DNA from: Pirellulales bacterium
Lineage (GTDB): Bacteria > Planctomycetota > Planctomycetia > Pirellulales > Lacipirellulaceae
DNA length: 64,000 nt
Direction: 5' to 3'
Assembly: GCA_028279215.1 (NCBI GenBank)
Contig: JANQOF010000027.1
Span: 1 to 64,000 of the forward strand
Below are positions 43,780-54,166 of this stretch, in pieces (the stretch's first letter is position 1; each line of letters opens with the position of its first letter). The notes below the pieces were generated by a model. That model ran no database searches. It was not told the origin of the DNA and saw only the letters and a program-made list of their open reading frames with translations. A program made the translations under genes and the position numbers.

Positions 43780-45366
43780 ATGACTTCCAGCACTTGTTGC
43801 GAAATCGACAAATCGACGGTCGCCGCTTGCGGCGAGCTTCTTACGTGGCTCCGCCAAACCTTTGGTAGCGAATTCCGTCTTGCGGCTCACGTTCGTGATG
43901 ACGCATGGCACTATGTCGCCACCGATCGAGTGTTTTCCGGTGACGAGAGCGTGTTGGGCGAAGGTGTTGCGGCAGCCTGTAGTGAATCGATCCAATTGCG
44001 CCAACCAACTGTGTTGCCGGGCGACCGGCAGCATACAGTGGTGGTCCCTATGCCTACTGCGGCCAACAAAGTGGCGATTGGTACGGCAGGCGATCTGCCG
44101 ATCGACGCGATCGAACAAATGGCCGACCTCTGGTACACCGCGGCAAGCAACAAGCGGAAGATAGAGCAGTACCAGTCGGAGAATGAGTTCTTCGCTGAGC
44201 AGCTAAGCGATGATCTCGAGGAACTGACGTTTCTCCGCTCAATGGTGGAACACCTGGAGGTGTCCGACGACTCTCACGACCTGATGGCGCTGGCCCAGTC
44301 GACGCTGCCGCTGTTGAACGAATCGATCAAAGCAGAATGCCTGTCGCTGCTGATGGCTCCGGACGGCACCGATCCCGTGGATGCCGTTCCGGCGATCAAG
44401 TTGGGCGAGCGAGAGTTCCCCGATTCGCTGCTGATGCGAGTTGTTCACTGGTTCGGCGACTCGGCCGGCGACAAACCGGTGGTCAAGAATCGTCTTGGTT
44501 CAACTCCGGAGGGAGAGCATCTACCCGGCGTTCGCGAATTGCTGCTGGTGCCGGTTGCCTCGCGCAATGCGCAGATGGGTTGGTTGCTGGCAATCAATCG
44601 CCACTGGCCGGCTGGCGCTCGACCCGACAGCCCTTGGCCACTCAGCCAGTTGGAATTTGGAAGTAGCGAAGCGTCGTTGGTGAGCACGACCGCCTCGATG
44701 TTGGCCACCCACGCAAGTAACCTCGACCTGTTTAGGGAGAAACAGCAGATTCTAATCAGCGTGGTGCGATCGCTGGTTTCGGCGCTCGACGCCAAGGATG
44801 AGTACACCTGCGGTCATAGCGAGCGCGTCGCCCTGTTCGCAAAGATCCTTGCCCAACAAGTGGGCTACGACGAGGATCAATGCGAGCGACTGTACCTGAC
44901 CGGCTTGCTGCACGACGTTGGAAAAATCGGCGTCTCCGACGCGGTGCTGAACAAAAAGGGGAGACTCACCGACACCGAATTCGCGGAAATCAAGAAGCAC
45001 CCCGATGAGGGCTGGGCGATCCTGCAAGATCTGGAGCAACTGCGATACGTGTTGCCCGGCGTGCTATTCCACCACGAGCGGGTCGACGGTAGGGGGTACC
45101 CAGACGGGTTGCATGGTGAAGAGATTCCATTGGATGGTCGGCTACTGGCAGTGGTCGACGCTTACGATGCGATGACCAGCGACCGCCCCTATCGATCAGG
45201 CATGCCTCCGCTACGCGCCCAGGAAATTCTCCGTGGCGGCGCGGGTACGCAGTGGGACGCCGAACTGATCGACCAGTTCTTCGCCGTGCTCGACAAGATC
45301 GAGGACGTCCGACAAAGCTACCGCCTCCGCGACCGCCCCACCCGATCTCGGGGTAGCAGCCAGTAG
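43780..45366 (+). CDS. HD-GYP domain phosphodiesterase with GAF-like N-terminus
   Basis: 528 residues from ATG 43780; the earlier ATG adds 38 unlikely codons. Residues 1-140 and about 160-310 look like GAF-type sensor segments, with a coiled coil near 130-160 ('RKIEQYQSENEFFAEQL'). The HD-GYP domain follows (about 325-510): 'HSERVALFAKIL', catalytic His378-Asp379 in 'HDVGKIG' and 'HHERVDGRGYPDGL'. Such enzymes hydrolyse c-di-GMP. The neighbouring PilB has an MshEN-type domain that can bind c-di-GMP in relatives, so a link to pilus activity is plausible. Transcribed away from the pilin gene. Confidence 0.88.
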   Translation: MTSSTCCEIDKSTVAACGELLTWLRQTFGSEFRLAAHVRDDAWHYVATDRVFSGDESVLGEGVAAACSESIQLRQPTVLPGDRQHTVVVPMPTAANKVAIGTAGDLPIDAIEQMADLWYTAASNKRKIEQYQSENEFFAEQLSDDLEELTFLRSMVEHLEVSDDSHDLMALAQSTLPLLNESIKAECLSLLMAPDGTDPVDAVPAIKLGEREFPDSLLMRVVHWFGDSAGDKPVVKNRLGSTPEGEHLPGVRELLLVPVASRNAQMGWLLAINRHWPAGARPDSPWPLSQLEFGSSEASLVSTTASMLATHASNLDLFREKQQILISVVRSLVSALDAKDEYTCGHSERVALFAKILAQQVGYDEDQCERLYLTGLLHDVGKIGVSDAVLNKKGRLTDTEFAEIKKHPDEGWAILQDLEQLRYVLPGVLFHHERVDGRGYPDGLHGEEIPLDGRLLAVVDAYDAMTSDRPYRSGMPPLRAQEILRGGAGTQWDAELIDQFFAVLDKIEDVRQSYRLRDRPTRSRGSSQ

Positions 45367-45850
45367 AAACACCGGCTGGGGCATATGTATCGCATTCGCG
45401 TACGGTGTTTGCACGATCCGCGGAGAACACTGCAATGCTGCGCGGCTACGCTTGCGCCGCCAGTTCGCTCGCGGTCGCCGGTGCAAAACTCATTGAGTTT
45501 GCAGCACAATTCGCGCTTGCGTCGCAGGTGTCCGAATGAACCCATGGACAGGTAGCCTGGGTGGAATGGGAGCTTCGTGACGAGGCTTCGGTGAAGACAC
45601 TGTTAAGTGTTGAAGAATCCGCCTGATAGCTACTTGACGATTGCGCCACTCCCTCGGAAACTCTTCGTGTGCTTTGCAAGATGCATCGGGCGCTAGTGTG
45701 TTAGCATGTCTGCGTGGTGATGTATTCGCGCTAGAGTCCAAAATCTTATTTGAGACTTGCATCAGGGGTGTTTTCTTCGCATTTGCTCTCTACCTTGGGT
45801 GGGATTCACAAGAACTCACACTCAGGGGCAACCCGTTAGGAAGTTGTTTG
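45367..45850. other. 484-bp intergenic region
   Basis: Only short, unconvincing frames. I see no repeat or RNA fold here beyond a weak GGTAGCCTGGGTGG element near 45550. Confidence 0.5.
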
Positions 45851-47062
45851 ATGATCCAGCGGAAATCGGGTTTTACACTCGTCGAGCTGTTGGTGGTGAT
45901 CGCGATCATAGGCATTCTAGTCGCCCTGCTGTTGCCTGCCGTTCAAGCGGCACGCGAGTCGGCGAGGCGAACACAATGCACCAACAAAATGCGACAGCTT
46001 GGGCTAGCAATGCTCAACTTCGAGAGCACTAAGAAGCACCTTCCCCCAGGTGGGCCGAGTTGTCTCGCGAGTGCGCCGCCGTGGTTGGTTGCCGGCAACC
46101 AGGGTGGAGGCGACTGTTATGGACCCAACTGGGCACTGCAGCTGTTTTCGTTTGTGGAAGAGGGGGGATTGGCGGAGCTTGCCAAGGCGGCTCTTAACGA
46201 CCCAGCGATTGTGGACCGAGCAAACCCGTTCGACACATGGGACATGCAGGCAAAGGGTAGCCGCCAATGGCGTGTATTTCATGAAAGCACTAGCGACACG
46301 CTTATTTGCCCAAGTTCAGGAACTTTACCCGGCGGACTACTGCCCTACAACGACGACGACGACGGTACTTCCGGCGTCGGCTTGGGCCATCTTTCCAAGG
46401 GCAATTATGTCGTCTGTTTTGGCGGCAACTCCATGTCGTACGCAGTCTTCAACGCCCCCCCCGAGTTTAGGGTGCCTACCCCACCAAATGCGCAGCTCAA
46501 TGGCGAACCTGTAGTTCTCTCCGATCCGGCCGGCATGTTTGGAATCGAGAGAATCAATCGCGATCCCGTTGGTCAGCGGGTTGGCAAAGGTAGACGTCTG
46601 GCAAAGGTGGTCGATGGCCTATCGAATACTGTCATGTTGAGCGAAGTACTCACCTGGAATGAAACGAACGAACAGGGCATGCCAGTCTCCAACGACGTCG
46701 CGCAGGGCAACGACGATTGGCGAGGAGCGTGGATGATCCCCGGTATGGGAGCAAGTGCCTTTTCCGGGCGTAATCCGCCAAACTCTGGCCTGCCTGACGT
46801 TATCCCGGCATGTGGTACAGGGCTTACCCGCGATCATTCGGAGCTTCCTTGCTTCGAACAAAAATCGAGCCCGGAAACTTGGGCGTCCGCGCGTAGCGCT
46901 CATCCGGGCGGCGTTAATGCGTGCCTGGGCGACGCATCGGTGACCTTTGTTTCCGAAAGTGTGGAGCCGCTCGTGTGGTTTTCGTTTTGCACGATGCGTG
47001 GCGAAGAGTCCTACGTCGGTCTTGATGCGGATGCACCAAAGCTAACCTACGGCGACGAATAG
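45851..47062 (+). CDS. DUF1559 prepilin-like protein (H-X9-DG type)
   Basis: 403 residues from ATG 45851. Prepilin cleavage signal '[18 protein letters not shown]' with an N-terminal methylation motif, then the long DUF1559 region (about 35-390) typical of planctomycetes, where dozens of copies occur per genome. The C-terminal '[20 protein letters not shown]' contains the H-X9-DG motif. These are thought to be pseudopilin-like proteins assembled on the surface; roles are largely unknown. An upstream ATG would add 70 codons without pilin character. The next gene encodes the giant surface protein on the same strand, 260 bp away. Confidence 0.88.
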   Translation: MIQRKSGFTLVELLVVIAIIGILVALLLPAVQAARESARRTQCTNKMRQLGLAMLNFESTKKHLPPGGPSCLASAPPWLVAGNQGGGDCYGPNWALQLFSFVEEGGLAELAKAALNDPAIVDRANPFDTWDMQAKGSRQWRVFHESTSDTLICPSSGTLPGGLLPYNDDDDGTSGVGLGHLSKGNYVVCFGGNSMSYAVFNAPPEFRVPTPPNAQLNGEPVVLSDPAGMFGIERINRDPVGQRVGKGRRLAKVVDGLSNTVMLSEVLTWNETNEQGMPVSNDVAQGNDDWRGAWMIPGMGASAFSGRNPPNSGLPDVIPACGTGLTRDHSELPCFEQKSSPETWASARSAHPGGVNACLGDASVTFVSESVEPLVWFSFCTMRGEESYVGLDADAPKLTYGDE

Positions 47063-47321
47063 CCGCATCTATCACTTCGTCTCTCCCCAAAAAGTACTAA
47101 GCGCCTGCGGCTGTATCTAATTCAGTGCCGTCGGTCAATTGTGGTTGCTTTGCGCGCACAGTTTGTTCATTGAGACCAACCATGGCTTACACAGAACGTT
47201 AACAATCCGCACCCAAAAATCTAACAATCGCTCGCTAATCTTAACTCACCTTCTGCAATTCACATCCTACATAAGAACTATTCGACAAGTTTCAGTTCGC
47301 TGCCAACAGGGAGAATCACCA

Positions 47322-50300
47322 ATGCGTAAGCGATTCACGAAGACCCGCCGCGCCAACAAAGCTCGACGAAACGGACTGGCTCAAGGTCGGCGCATGACGA
47401 TCGAAGGATTGGAGCGACGCGAGCTGCTTGCGGTAGCGGTTTTCCAGCAGGGTCTGAGCGGCTACGAAGGCCAAGAAGACACGGTGCTTTACTCCCGCGA
47501 CCCGGACGTGAATTTCGGCACCGAGGGCTCGATCAGCCCTGACCAGCAAGATGCCAACGGGGTGCGACAAGGTCTGGTGAAGTTCGACGATATCTTTGGC
47601 GACGACCCGGGGCAGATCCCGCTTGGATCGACCATCAACTCGGCTGAGCTCGTCTTCAACGTGGTGAACGACTCTAACTCTGCAATGCAGATGAGTGCGT
47701 ACCGTATGCTCACCAATTGGAGCGAGGCCACCGCCACCTGGAATACGTTCGGCCTGATCGGCGGTGTGCAGGCTTCCGAGGGCGAAGCAAGTAACCTGCC
47801 ACCCGACGGAATCCTCTATGACCCCGATACGACGGCCGAAAACCCACTAACCGCGGGTCGCTTCGATGTGACGCGGTCCCTGGAGTTCTGGGCGGCCGGC
47901 TTCAACAACTTCGGTTGGATGATCGAGAGTTCGGCCACCAACGGTTGGGACTTCCGCACCAAGGAGTCGGCACAGTCGCAGCGGCCCATGCTGTCAGTCG
48001 ACTTCACCGCGCCGTCGGGTGGTGGGTCGTTCGGCTTCCTCGACATCGCGCCGACCATCTCCGAAGGTGGTGCGTCGATCACGCTCGAAGTGGCCCGCCT
48101 GGGCGGCACAACCGGTGCTGCTTCGGTGAGCGTCGCGGTTGCGGGCGACACCGCAACCGGTGGTGTCGACTTCGACGATTCGGCCATCGCGGACCTGCAG
48201 TTCGCGGACGGCGAAACGCTTAAGACAGTGACGATCGCCATCACCGACGACACCGCTCTAGAAGGCAACGAGACGTTTACCGTCACGCTTTCCGGCGCGA
48301 CCTTGACCGCCGACAAGGACGTGGCGACGGTGACCATCGGCGACAACGATGCCCTGATCAACGAGGTGCTCGCGAACATTTCAAGCTCTCTGGAGGATGA
48401 AACCAACCGCGAGTACGTCGAGTTGATCGGCACGCCGGGCGAATCGCTCGATGGCTACTACTTCGTTGTGTTCGAAGCTGAAGAGGAGGAGGCTGGCGGA
48501 ACACCCGACCCCAATGGCCCCGCGTCCGGTCTCAACGGTTCGGGAACGGGCGTTGCCGATCTAGTGATCGATCTTACCGGTCAGAGCTTCGGAGCCAACG
48601 GCCTACTGGTTATCACACCGATGAATTGGGCCTACACGCCTGATGCGGATACTGCGGTATTCGCCACCGCCCAGCTCGATGGCGCGGGTGGTGTGCTCGA
48701 AGACGCGTCTCAAACCTACGCTCTGATCCGCAGCCCGTCCGCTTTGGTCCAGGGCTTTGACTACGACCAAGTTGGTTTCTACGAGAACGAGACAAACCAG
48801 GCGTTCGGCGTAGTGACCGACATCAACGGCAACGTGATCGACGCGGTCGGTATCCTCGACCAGCTCCCGGCAGGTGCCCAGGTGATCGACAGCGTCGGCG
48901 TGGTGGAAGGCGGCGGCGGCGACCGCGACCGCACGCTGGCCGCTCCAGAGCTTGGCAACCCCGGCATCCACGTGCACCAGCCAACCCGCATCAACGCGGC
49001 TTCTGGCAATGTGACGTCCGACGCAGTCTCGCGTCGCGCCGGCGAGACGCAGCCTAACACGATTGGCGCTTGGTTCAACGGCGACATCGCGGACGGCGAC
49101 GATTCGTCCGGTCCGATCGCATACGAGAACGACACGTTCTTCGTGAGTGTCGTCACCCCAGATGGTGCGGTGCTCACGCCAGGTGCTCCCAACATCCTCC
49201 GCACCGTGTTCTTCAACCGGGACGACCAGCAGACGGAAGTCGCCGAGGCCGATGGCAGCGTGACTGTGACGATTGAGCGCACCGGCGATCTGAACGAGAC
49301 GATCGACGTCACCTACCGAACTTTCGACTTTGGAAGTGCGACCGAGGACGTCGACTACACCGGCGTAGAACAGACAATCTCGTTCGGCGTGGGTGAAACC
49401 GAGAAGGATGTTACGATCAACCTACTGCCGGACTCTGAAGCCGAGGGCTTCGAACGATTCTTGGTCGAGATCACCGATGTGGTCAATACCACGCCCGGCG
49501 GTGGCGGACAGTATCTTATCACCAACGGCCGCTCAACGGAGCGTGGGCCTGCCGACGGTCAGCCGACCAATCCAAACGGTGAGGCAGAGATCACTATCGC
49601 GGACGCGGACGTGCAGATCGCCACATTCCAGAACGGCATGAACAGCTACTTTGGCACCCAGGACGCGTACCTGGATGGCGAGCTGCGGTTCAGCCGCTTC
49701 GGGCAGGACTCCACGGTCGAGGTTGATCAGGTGAAGGGCGTTGGGGAAGATCAACCCGACGCGGTGCGGCCGCAGCAGGGCATGCTCGTCTTCGACGACG
49801 TGTTTGGCGCTGGCGTCGACCAGGTGCCCGAGGGTTCCAAGATTTTCGACGCGTTCTTGACAGTCAACGTAACGGCCATTGCCCCGGGTGCGGAGGTGAA
49901 CTTCTTCCGCATGCTCAACGACTGGGAGGAAGTCAACGCAACGTGGGATGATCCACAAGGGTCAGCCGGCGGTTCCATCTCCAACGGCGTCACGCCTGAC
50001 GGCATCGAGGCCACTTCGGCGCCGGACTTCTCGGTCGCGGACGCTGGGCGTGCGGGTCTGGTTGAAATTCCGATCAACGTAGACACCGTGCAGAGCTGGG
50101 CTAACGGCTCGCTTGAAAACTTCGGCTGGACAATCATCACCGACCTGGGCGAACTGTGGCGCTTCGACAGCTCCGAGGCGTTCTTGGTCGGCACTTTCCG
50201 TCCGGAATTGACGGTGTTGTACACCGATCCCGCGGCGGAAGAATCTGGGACCTTTAGCCTCTCCCTGGATGAGTACGTGGCCGGAGAAATCGGCGGTACG

Positions 50301-52175
50301 GCCACGGTCACCGTCAACCGAATTGGTGGCTCAAACGGCCCAGCGACGGTCGATTGGTCTCTCACCGCCGGAACCGGCAGCCTGGCAGATATCTCTGGCG
50401 CCACAAGCGGCCAGGTGTCCTTCGCAGATGGTGAGCTCTCCAAGACCTTCGACATCACAGTGAACGACGACTCCGAGATTGAGACGAACGAGACGCTCAC
50501 GATTTCTCTCTCCGGCACGGGTCTCGAATTCGAGCGTGATAGCGCTACTCTCAAGATCCGCGACAACGACTTCAACCCGATTGGCGGCGACCTACTGCTG
50601 AGCGAGATCTGGATCAACTCGCCCGGCAACGACCCACCGCATGAGTTTGTCGAACTGATCGGCGACCCCGGCGTCGCGCTGGGGTCGGTCTACTACGTCG
50701 CGATTGAGGGCCTCGTTGGTGATCAGACCGGGCGGGCTGAAAAGGTGATTGACCTTGGCGACTTCCAAAACGGCGCCAACGGCCTCACCATCATTACGCC
50801 TGACGCTGAGGACTTCGCATTCAACGTGCCTAGCGACACAACGCAGATCGACTTGCTAGGTTCCATCGAGTCGGAGAATGTGGCTAGCGAGAACGACTCC
50901 ACAACCTATCTGCTGGTCTACAGTCCGTTCACCGAGTTGACTACGACGATCTTCGACTACGACTGGAATGACAGCGGCTCGTCGGACCTGTTTGACATTC
51001 CAGGCGTCGAGATTATCGACTCGCTCGGCGTGCCGGTGGCGGGCGTGGAAGACCAGTTGTATGGCCCGAGCACCAATCGGGCGGCGTTCGCGAACTTCGA
51101 CCCCGAGGTCGACGCGGTGAGCCGCTCGCGTGGCAACACGAGCCGGAACTCCGGTGCCGCCTGGTTCGGCGGCGACCTGCAACCCGGCGGTGACGACTAC
51201 CTGCTGTACGAGGCCGCCGAGGCGTTCGGCCTGCCGGTCGATGGCGCTGCCCTAACGCCCGGCGAAGAGAATGTGGGTGATGCGAACGCCAGCCCGTTGG
51301 TTTCGCTGACCTCTGTCGCGGGCAATCCGGATGGGACACTCAGTCTTACGTTTAACGGACCGGTGAGCCAGAACAACCTTGGTGATGGTGGCATCACTGG
51401 CCCTGAGGGGACCGGGATCACAATAACCGACGACACCGGCACCGCGATCGTCGGCGTTGACTTGCTGCCGGTGGTTGACGGCTATTTCACCAATACGCTG
51501 ACGCTGTCGTTCACCGGCTCGGGAGCCACGAACGGTGGGTTGCCGGTCGGTTCCTACCAATTGAACTTGGTGGGTAACGGCTTGATTGGAAACGGCCGTG
51601 CTGTGGATGCGGCCAACACGTCTTCGAGCACCGGCAGCGACGCGGTGGTTGCGTTCAATGTCGCTATTGGGTCTGGCCCCGGCGACTTCAACAACGACGG
51701 CCGTGTGAACCTCGCCGATTATACGACTTACCGCGACAACCTGGGTGCTGCGGAGTCGGAATTGCCTGGTGGTGTCGGCAGCACGAATGGCTCAGGTGTT
51801 GTCGATACGGCCGACTACAGCCTATGGAAGTCGAGCTTTGGCGACGTTTACACCGACATCAGCATTCCGGCGGCGGCTTCGCTTGTCGTGTCCGAGCCTT
51901 CGCTTGCTTTGAGTGTCGAGACTGAAAGCGAAGTGCCCGCATCGGTGGCTGCCTTCGCTGAGCTTGGTGAGGACGAAGGCGTCGCTGCCGCGTTCAGCGA
52001 AGCAAACGTTGCGGCTAGTGCCGTCGATCAGACGTTGCTGCTACATCGCTGGGGGGGCGAGTTCGAGCCGAGCGGCGTCGACTTCGAGGGACCAAGCTCC
52101 GCCCAAGAAGACGGCGAAGGCGATAACAGTGACAGTTGGCACGACGCCTTGGACTCTGTGTTTGCTGGAGTCTAG
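47322..52175 (+). CDS. giant surface protein: LEPR-XLL start, DNRLRE, Calx-beta, lamin-tail-like and dockerin domains
   Basis: 1617 residues from ATG 47322, with a GGGAGA ribosome site. The N-terminus is basic with 'LERRELLA' (about 30-37), the LEPR-XLL-type motif of large planctomycete proteins. Domains in order: DNRLRE (about 40-230), Calx-beta (236-345), lamin-tail-like (345-553), Calx-beta (627-760), DNRLRE (765-970), Calx-beta (975-1085), lamin-tail-like (1087-1270), an Ig-like domain (1323-1446) and a dockerin pair (1452-1513, '[20 protein letters not shown]'). The DNRLRE/Calx/lamin-tail block is duplicated. Acidic, low-Cys, with no PEP-CTERM tail. It is probably secreted and surface-attached; a cohesin partner is not visible. 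About 100 further C-terminal residues are Glu/Ser-rich. Confidence 0.85.
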   Translation: MRKRFTKTRRANKARRNGLAQGRRMTIEGLERRELLAVAVFQQGLSGYEGQEDTVLYSRDPDVNFGTEGSISPDQQDANGVRQGLVKFDDIFGDDPGQIPLGSTINSAELVFNVVNDSNSAMQMSAYRMLTNWSEATATWNTFGLIGGVQASEGEASNLPPDGILYDPDTTAENPLTAGRFDVTRSLEFWAAGFNNFGWMIESSATNGWDFRTKESAQSQRPMLSVDFTAPSGGGSFGFLDIAPTISEGGASITLEVARLGGTTGAASVSVAVAGDTATGGVDFDDSAIADLQFADGETLKTVTIAITDDTALEGNETFTVTLSGATLTADKDVATVTIGDNDALINEVLANISSSLEDETNREYVELIGTPGESLDGYYFVVFEAEEEEAGGTPDPNGPASGLNGSGTGVADLVIDLTGQSFGANGLLVITPMNWAYTPDADTAVFATAQLDGAGGVLEDASQTYALIRSPSALVQGFDYDQVGFYENETNQAFGVVTDINGNVIDAVGILDQLPAGAQVIDSVGVVEGGGGDRDRTLAAPELGNPGIHVHQPTRINAASGNVTSDAVSRRAGETQPNTIGAWFNGDIADGDDSSGPIAYENDTFFVSVVTPDGAVLTPGAPNILRTVFFNRDDQQTEVAEADGSVTVTIERTGDLNETIDVTYRTFDFGSATEDVDYTGVEQTISFGVGETEKDVTINLLPDSEAEGFERFLVEITDVVNTTPGGGGQYLITNGRSTERGPADGQPTNPNGEAEITIADADVQIATFQNGMNSYFGTQDAYLDGELRFSRFGQDSTVEVDQVKGVGEDQPDAVRPQQGMLVFDDVFGAGVDQVPEGSKIFDAFLTVNVTAIAPGAEVNFFRMLNDWEEVNATWDDPQGSAGGSISNGVTPDGIEATSAPDFSVADAGRAGLVEIPINVDTVQSWANGSLENFGWTIITDLGELWRFDSSEAFLVGTFRPELTVLYTDPAAEESGTFSLSLDEYVAGEIGGTATVTVNRIGGSNGPATVDWSLTAGTGSLADISGATSGQVSFADGELSKTFDITVNDDSEIETNETLTISLSGTGLEFERDSATLKIRDNDFNPIGGDLLLSEIWINSPGNDPPHEFVELIGDPGVALGSVYYVAIEGLVGDQTGRAEKVIDLGDFQNGANGLTIITPDAEDFAFNVPSDTTQIDLLGSIESENVASENDSTTYLLVYSPFTELTTTIFDYDWNDSGSSDLFDIPGVEIIDSLGVPVAGVEDQLYGPSTNRAAFANFDPEVDAVSRSRGNTSRNSGAAWFGGDLQPGGDDYLLYEAAEAFGLPVDGAALTPGEENVGDANASPLVSLTSVAGNPDGTLSLTFNGPVSQNNLGDGGITGPEGTGITITDDTGTAIVGVDLLPVVDGYFTNTLTLSFTGSGATNGGLPVGSYQLNLVGNGLIGNGRAVDAANTSSSTGSDAVVAFNVAIGSGPGDFNNDGRVNLADYTTYRDNLGAAESELPGGVGSTNGSGVVDTADYSLWKSSFGDVYTDISIPAAASLVVSEPSLALSVETESEVPASVAAFAELGEDEGVAAAFSEANVAASAVDQTLLLHRWGGEFEPSGVDFEGPSSAQEDGEGDNSDSWHDALDSVFAGV

Positions 52176-52302
52176 CGTACACGGTGCTTCGATTGCTGGC
52201 CTCGCGTTCTACAGACGTCGACGCCGCCTGCCGTGGTATCGCAGAGCGCGTGGCGAATTGAACGTAGCCGGCCGACCCGATGGCATGCCGCTCCGGTGGC
52301 TT

Positions 52303-52326
52303 CTGAAACTAGGGCAGCAGTTTCAG
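52303..52326. terminator. inverted repeat CTGAAACT/AGTTTCAG between convergent genes
   Basis: Perfect 8-bp stem (52303-52310 and 52319-52326), loop AGGGCAGC, 130 bp after the giant gene and 90 bp after pgsW in the other direction. A T-run is missing, so function as a bidirectional terminator is only possible. Confidence 0.4.
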
Positions 52327-52414
52327 GAATCACCCGGTAGCGGATGCCGGGCGGCGAGTCTGTTGCGTCGCAAACGCGGGTGCCGTCAACCGTCTAAGAC
52401 CGACGCCCAATCTG

Positions 52415-53572
52415 TTAGACCATCGGCTCGGGATGGCCGGATGGTTTATTCGAATGCCCACCCTGCAAAAGCCGAAAGCCGACGTCGGAACGGATGAATC
52501 CGAATAAGCTGGCGACAATCACTACCAGCACGCCGATGGCCAACGGGCGATTGTAGTCTTCGCGCACAAACACCGCTCCGTGGCCCGGTTCGATGAGTTC
52601 GCGGAACTCGGGCGCCGGCGGGGCGGGCAGACCGAACCGTTCCGCAAGATCAACTATTTGCACTAGGTTGATTACCGGTACGCCTTGATTGCTTAGCCGC
52701 GGCATTACTCCATCCAAATCGGTGGGCATTCTTACGGGCGGCCTCAGATTGAGCCCTTCGTCGAAGACCTTTTTCCCTACACTGGTGCCGGCCGACACCG
52801 CGCCGCCGCCGACATTGATGTAGCACTTGATTCCCTGGCGGGCTGCCTTGTCACGTATCAGGTCCATCCGGGCGTCCACCGCTCCAGCGAAGTCTTTGGC
52901 GGCGATCAACGGCAACTCGCATCGTTCGATCGCTTCCTCGATGTCGACCTTTCCGTCGGCCGTCAAGTTTTTGGCGCGGTCTTCTTCGCCGCCCATCGAT
53001 GCGGCAATACTGCGTTTCTCGATGATTCCCTGGTCGTACAGGTGTTTCTCCATGTCGATCCAGAGCAGTTCGGGTAGGTTGGCTCCCCATTCAGACGCCG
53101 CCCCGCTGCTGATAATGATTGGCTCGGCGCCGATCGCCTCGACGGCGACGATGGAGCAAATGTTGAGCGACGGGAACGACCCAGATAGGCCCAGGCCGAC
53201 GTAGTCGCCCTCCTTGACCCCGGCTCGCTTGAGCATGTCGACGACAACTGCCGCGAAGTTGGGATTGGCTGCGGTTTGTTTGGAAGGCAGCACCCCATGA
53301 ACGCTTGTGACGCTCGACGTGTTGACGCCAATCAGGCCGGTTTCTAGCGGGTCAAACTCTGGGTCGATTTCTTCCACCCGCTGTCGTAACTTCTTGATGT
53401 CTTCGAACGCACGCTGCGCCAACTCTGCGGCGTCTAGCTTGTCTTGGTAGTAGGGCTGCTGACGGGGTTCACGAAGCTGCTCGACCATCAGCATGCCGAT
53501 TGCGGACATTAGCGCGATGAGAATCATCGCTGGTCGCGATACCGCCTTGGGACGCCAGATGACTTTCTTCAT
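52415..53572 (-). CDS. pgsW: poly-gamma-glutamate system protein PgsW
   Basis: 385 residues. Membrane segments near both ends (about 16-31 'MILIALMSAIGMLMVEQL', and 345-362 'LAIGVLVVIVASLFGFI') enclose a large extracytoplasmic domain. The middle has strands such as 'EGDYVGLGLSGSFPSLNICS' and 'GIKCYINVGGGAVSAGTSVG' characteristic of the family found with pgsB and pgsC. Its exact role in polyglutamate synthesis or anchoring is not settled. It is the last gene of the pgsBCW unit, 113 bp after pgsC. Confidence 0.8.
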   Translation of the reverse strand: MKKVIWRPKAVSRPAMILIALMSAIGMLMVEQLREPRQQPYYQDKLDAAELAQRAFEDIKKLRQRVEEIDPEFDPLETGLIGVNTSSVTSVHGVLPSKQTAANPNFAAVVVDMLKRAGVKEGDYVGLGLSGSFPSLNICSIVAVEAIGAEPIIISSGAASEWGANLPELLWIDMEKHLYDQGIIEKRSIAASMGGEEDRAKNLTADGKVDIEEAIERCELPLIAAKDFAGAVDARMDLIRDKAARQGIKCYINVGGGAVSAGTSVGKKVFDEGLNLRPPVRMPTDLDGVMPRLSNQGVPVINLVQIVDLAERFGLPAPPAPEFRELIEPGHGAVFVREDYNRPLAIGVLVVIVASLFGFIRSDVGFRLLQGGHSNKPSGHPEPMV

Positions 53573-53685
53573 CAGTATGTGTTAAGTTCTTCGTGTTTGC
53601 CGCTCGAACAAGCTTGCCTCGAATGCCATTGTTTCGTCATTCGCTCCTAAGGCAACCTAAATGGCCGTGCGACTGGGTGCTAGTG

Positions 53686-54165
53686 TTAGTGCATGTTCAG
53701 CTCGTGACCAAAAATAAGCACGAGGATCAGCCGGATCACCACTGCCGCCGTCACCAGCGCACAGAGCGTTTCGACCCAGCCTTGTCGGTCGAACCAGATG
53801 GCGATCAAACCGGGAATGATGTATCCGATGACCTGAAATTCGGTTTGCTCGCTAGCGTAGGTTTCAACCGAAGTGATCAGTTCCATGGGGATGTAGTTGA
53901 ACAGAATTCGCACGAGATAGCCGACAAGAATCATCAGCACGGTACGACGGCGGCCATAGACGATGATGAATGTGCTCATCAAGTAGACGATTAAGTAGGT
54001 GACCAGCGCGGCAACGATGGTAAGCACCACGTCAATCGGACGGCTAAGCGCCAAAGCAAAGTAGCCCGGCACCACCATTCCCCCGGCCGCCAGCCCGAAG
54101 AGTTCGGAGAACAAGAGACTGACCGCCAGGCCAATGCCAATGGCAACGCTGAGAAGTTCGACCAT
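53686..54165 (-). CDS. pgsC: poly-gamma-glutamate biosynthesis membrane protein PgsC (CapC)
   Basis: 159 residues from ATG 54165, one base after the pgsB stop; CapC of Bacillus is about 149. About five membrane segments, with the family motifs 'FGLAAGGMVVPGYFALAL' near 25-42, 'YGRRRTVLMILVGYLVR' and the end 'GWVETLCALVTAAVVIRLIL'. PgsC joins PgsB at the membrane for the polymerisation and export of poly-gamma-glutamate. The start chosen removes a 52-codon extension lacking protein character. Confidence 0.88.
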   Translation of the reverse strand: MVELLSVAIGIGLAVSLLFSELFGLAAGGMVVPGYFALALSRPIDVVLTIVAALVTYLIVYLMSTFIIVYGRRRTVLMILVGYLVRILFNYIPMELITSVETYASEQTEFQVIGYIIPGLIAIWFDRQGWVETLCALVTAAVVIRLILVLIFGHELNMH

Positions 54166-54166
54166 G

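Noticed and set aside
45434-45540. Ala-rich 34-codon frame between HD-GYP and DUF1559 genes
   Set aside because: Too short and without a ribosome site, partner or conservation signal.
52176-52414. PEP-CTERM-like tail just after the giant protein's stop
   Set aside because: The apparent 'GLAFYRRRRR' sequence lies in another frame beyond the stop and has no PEP motif in place.
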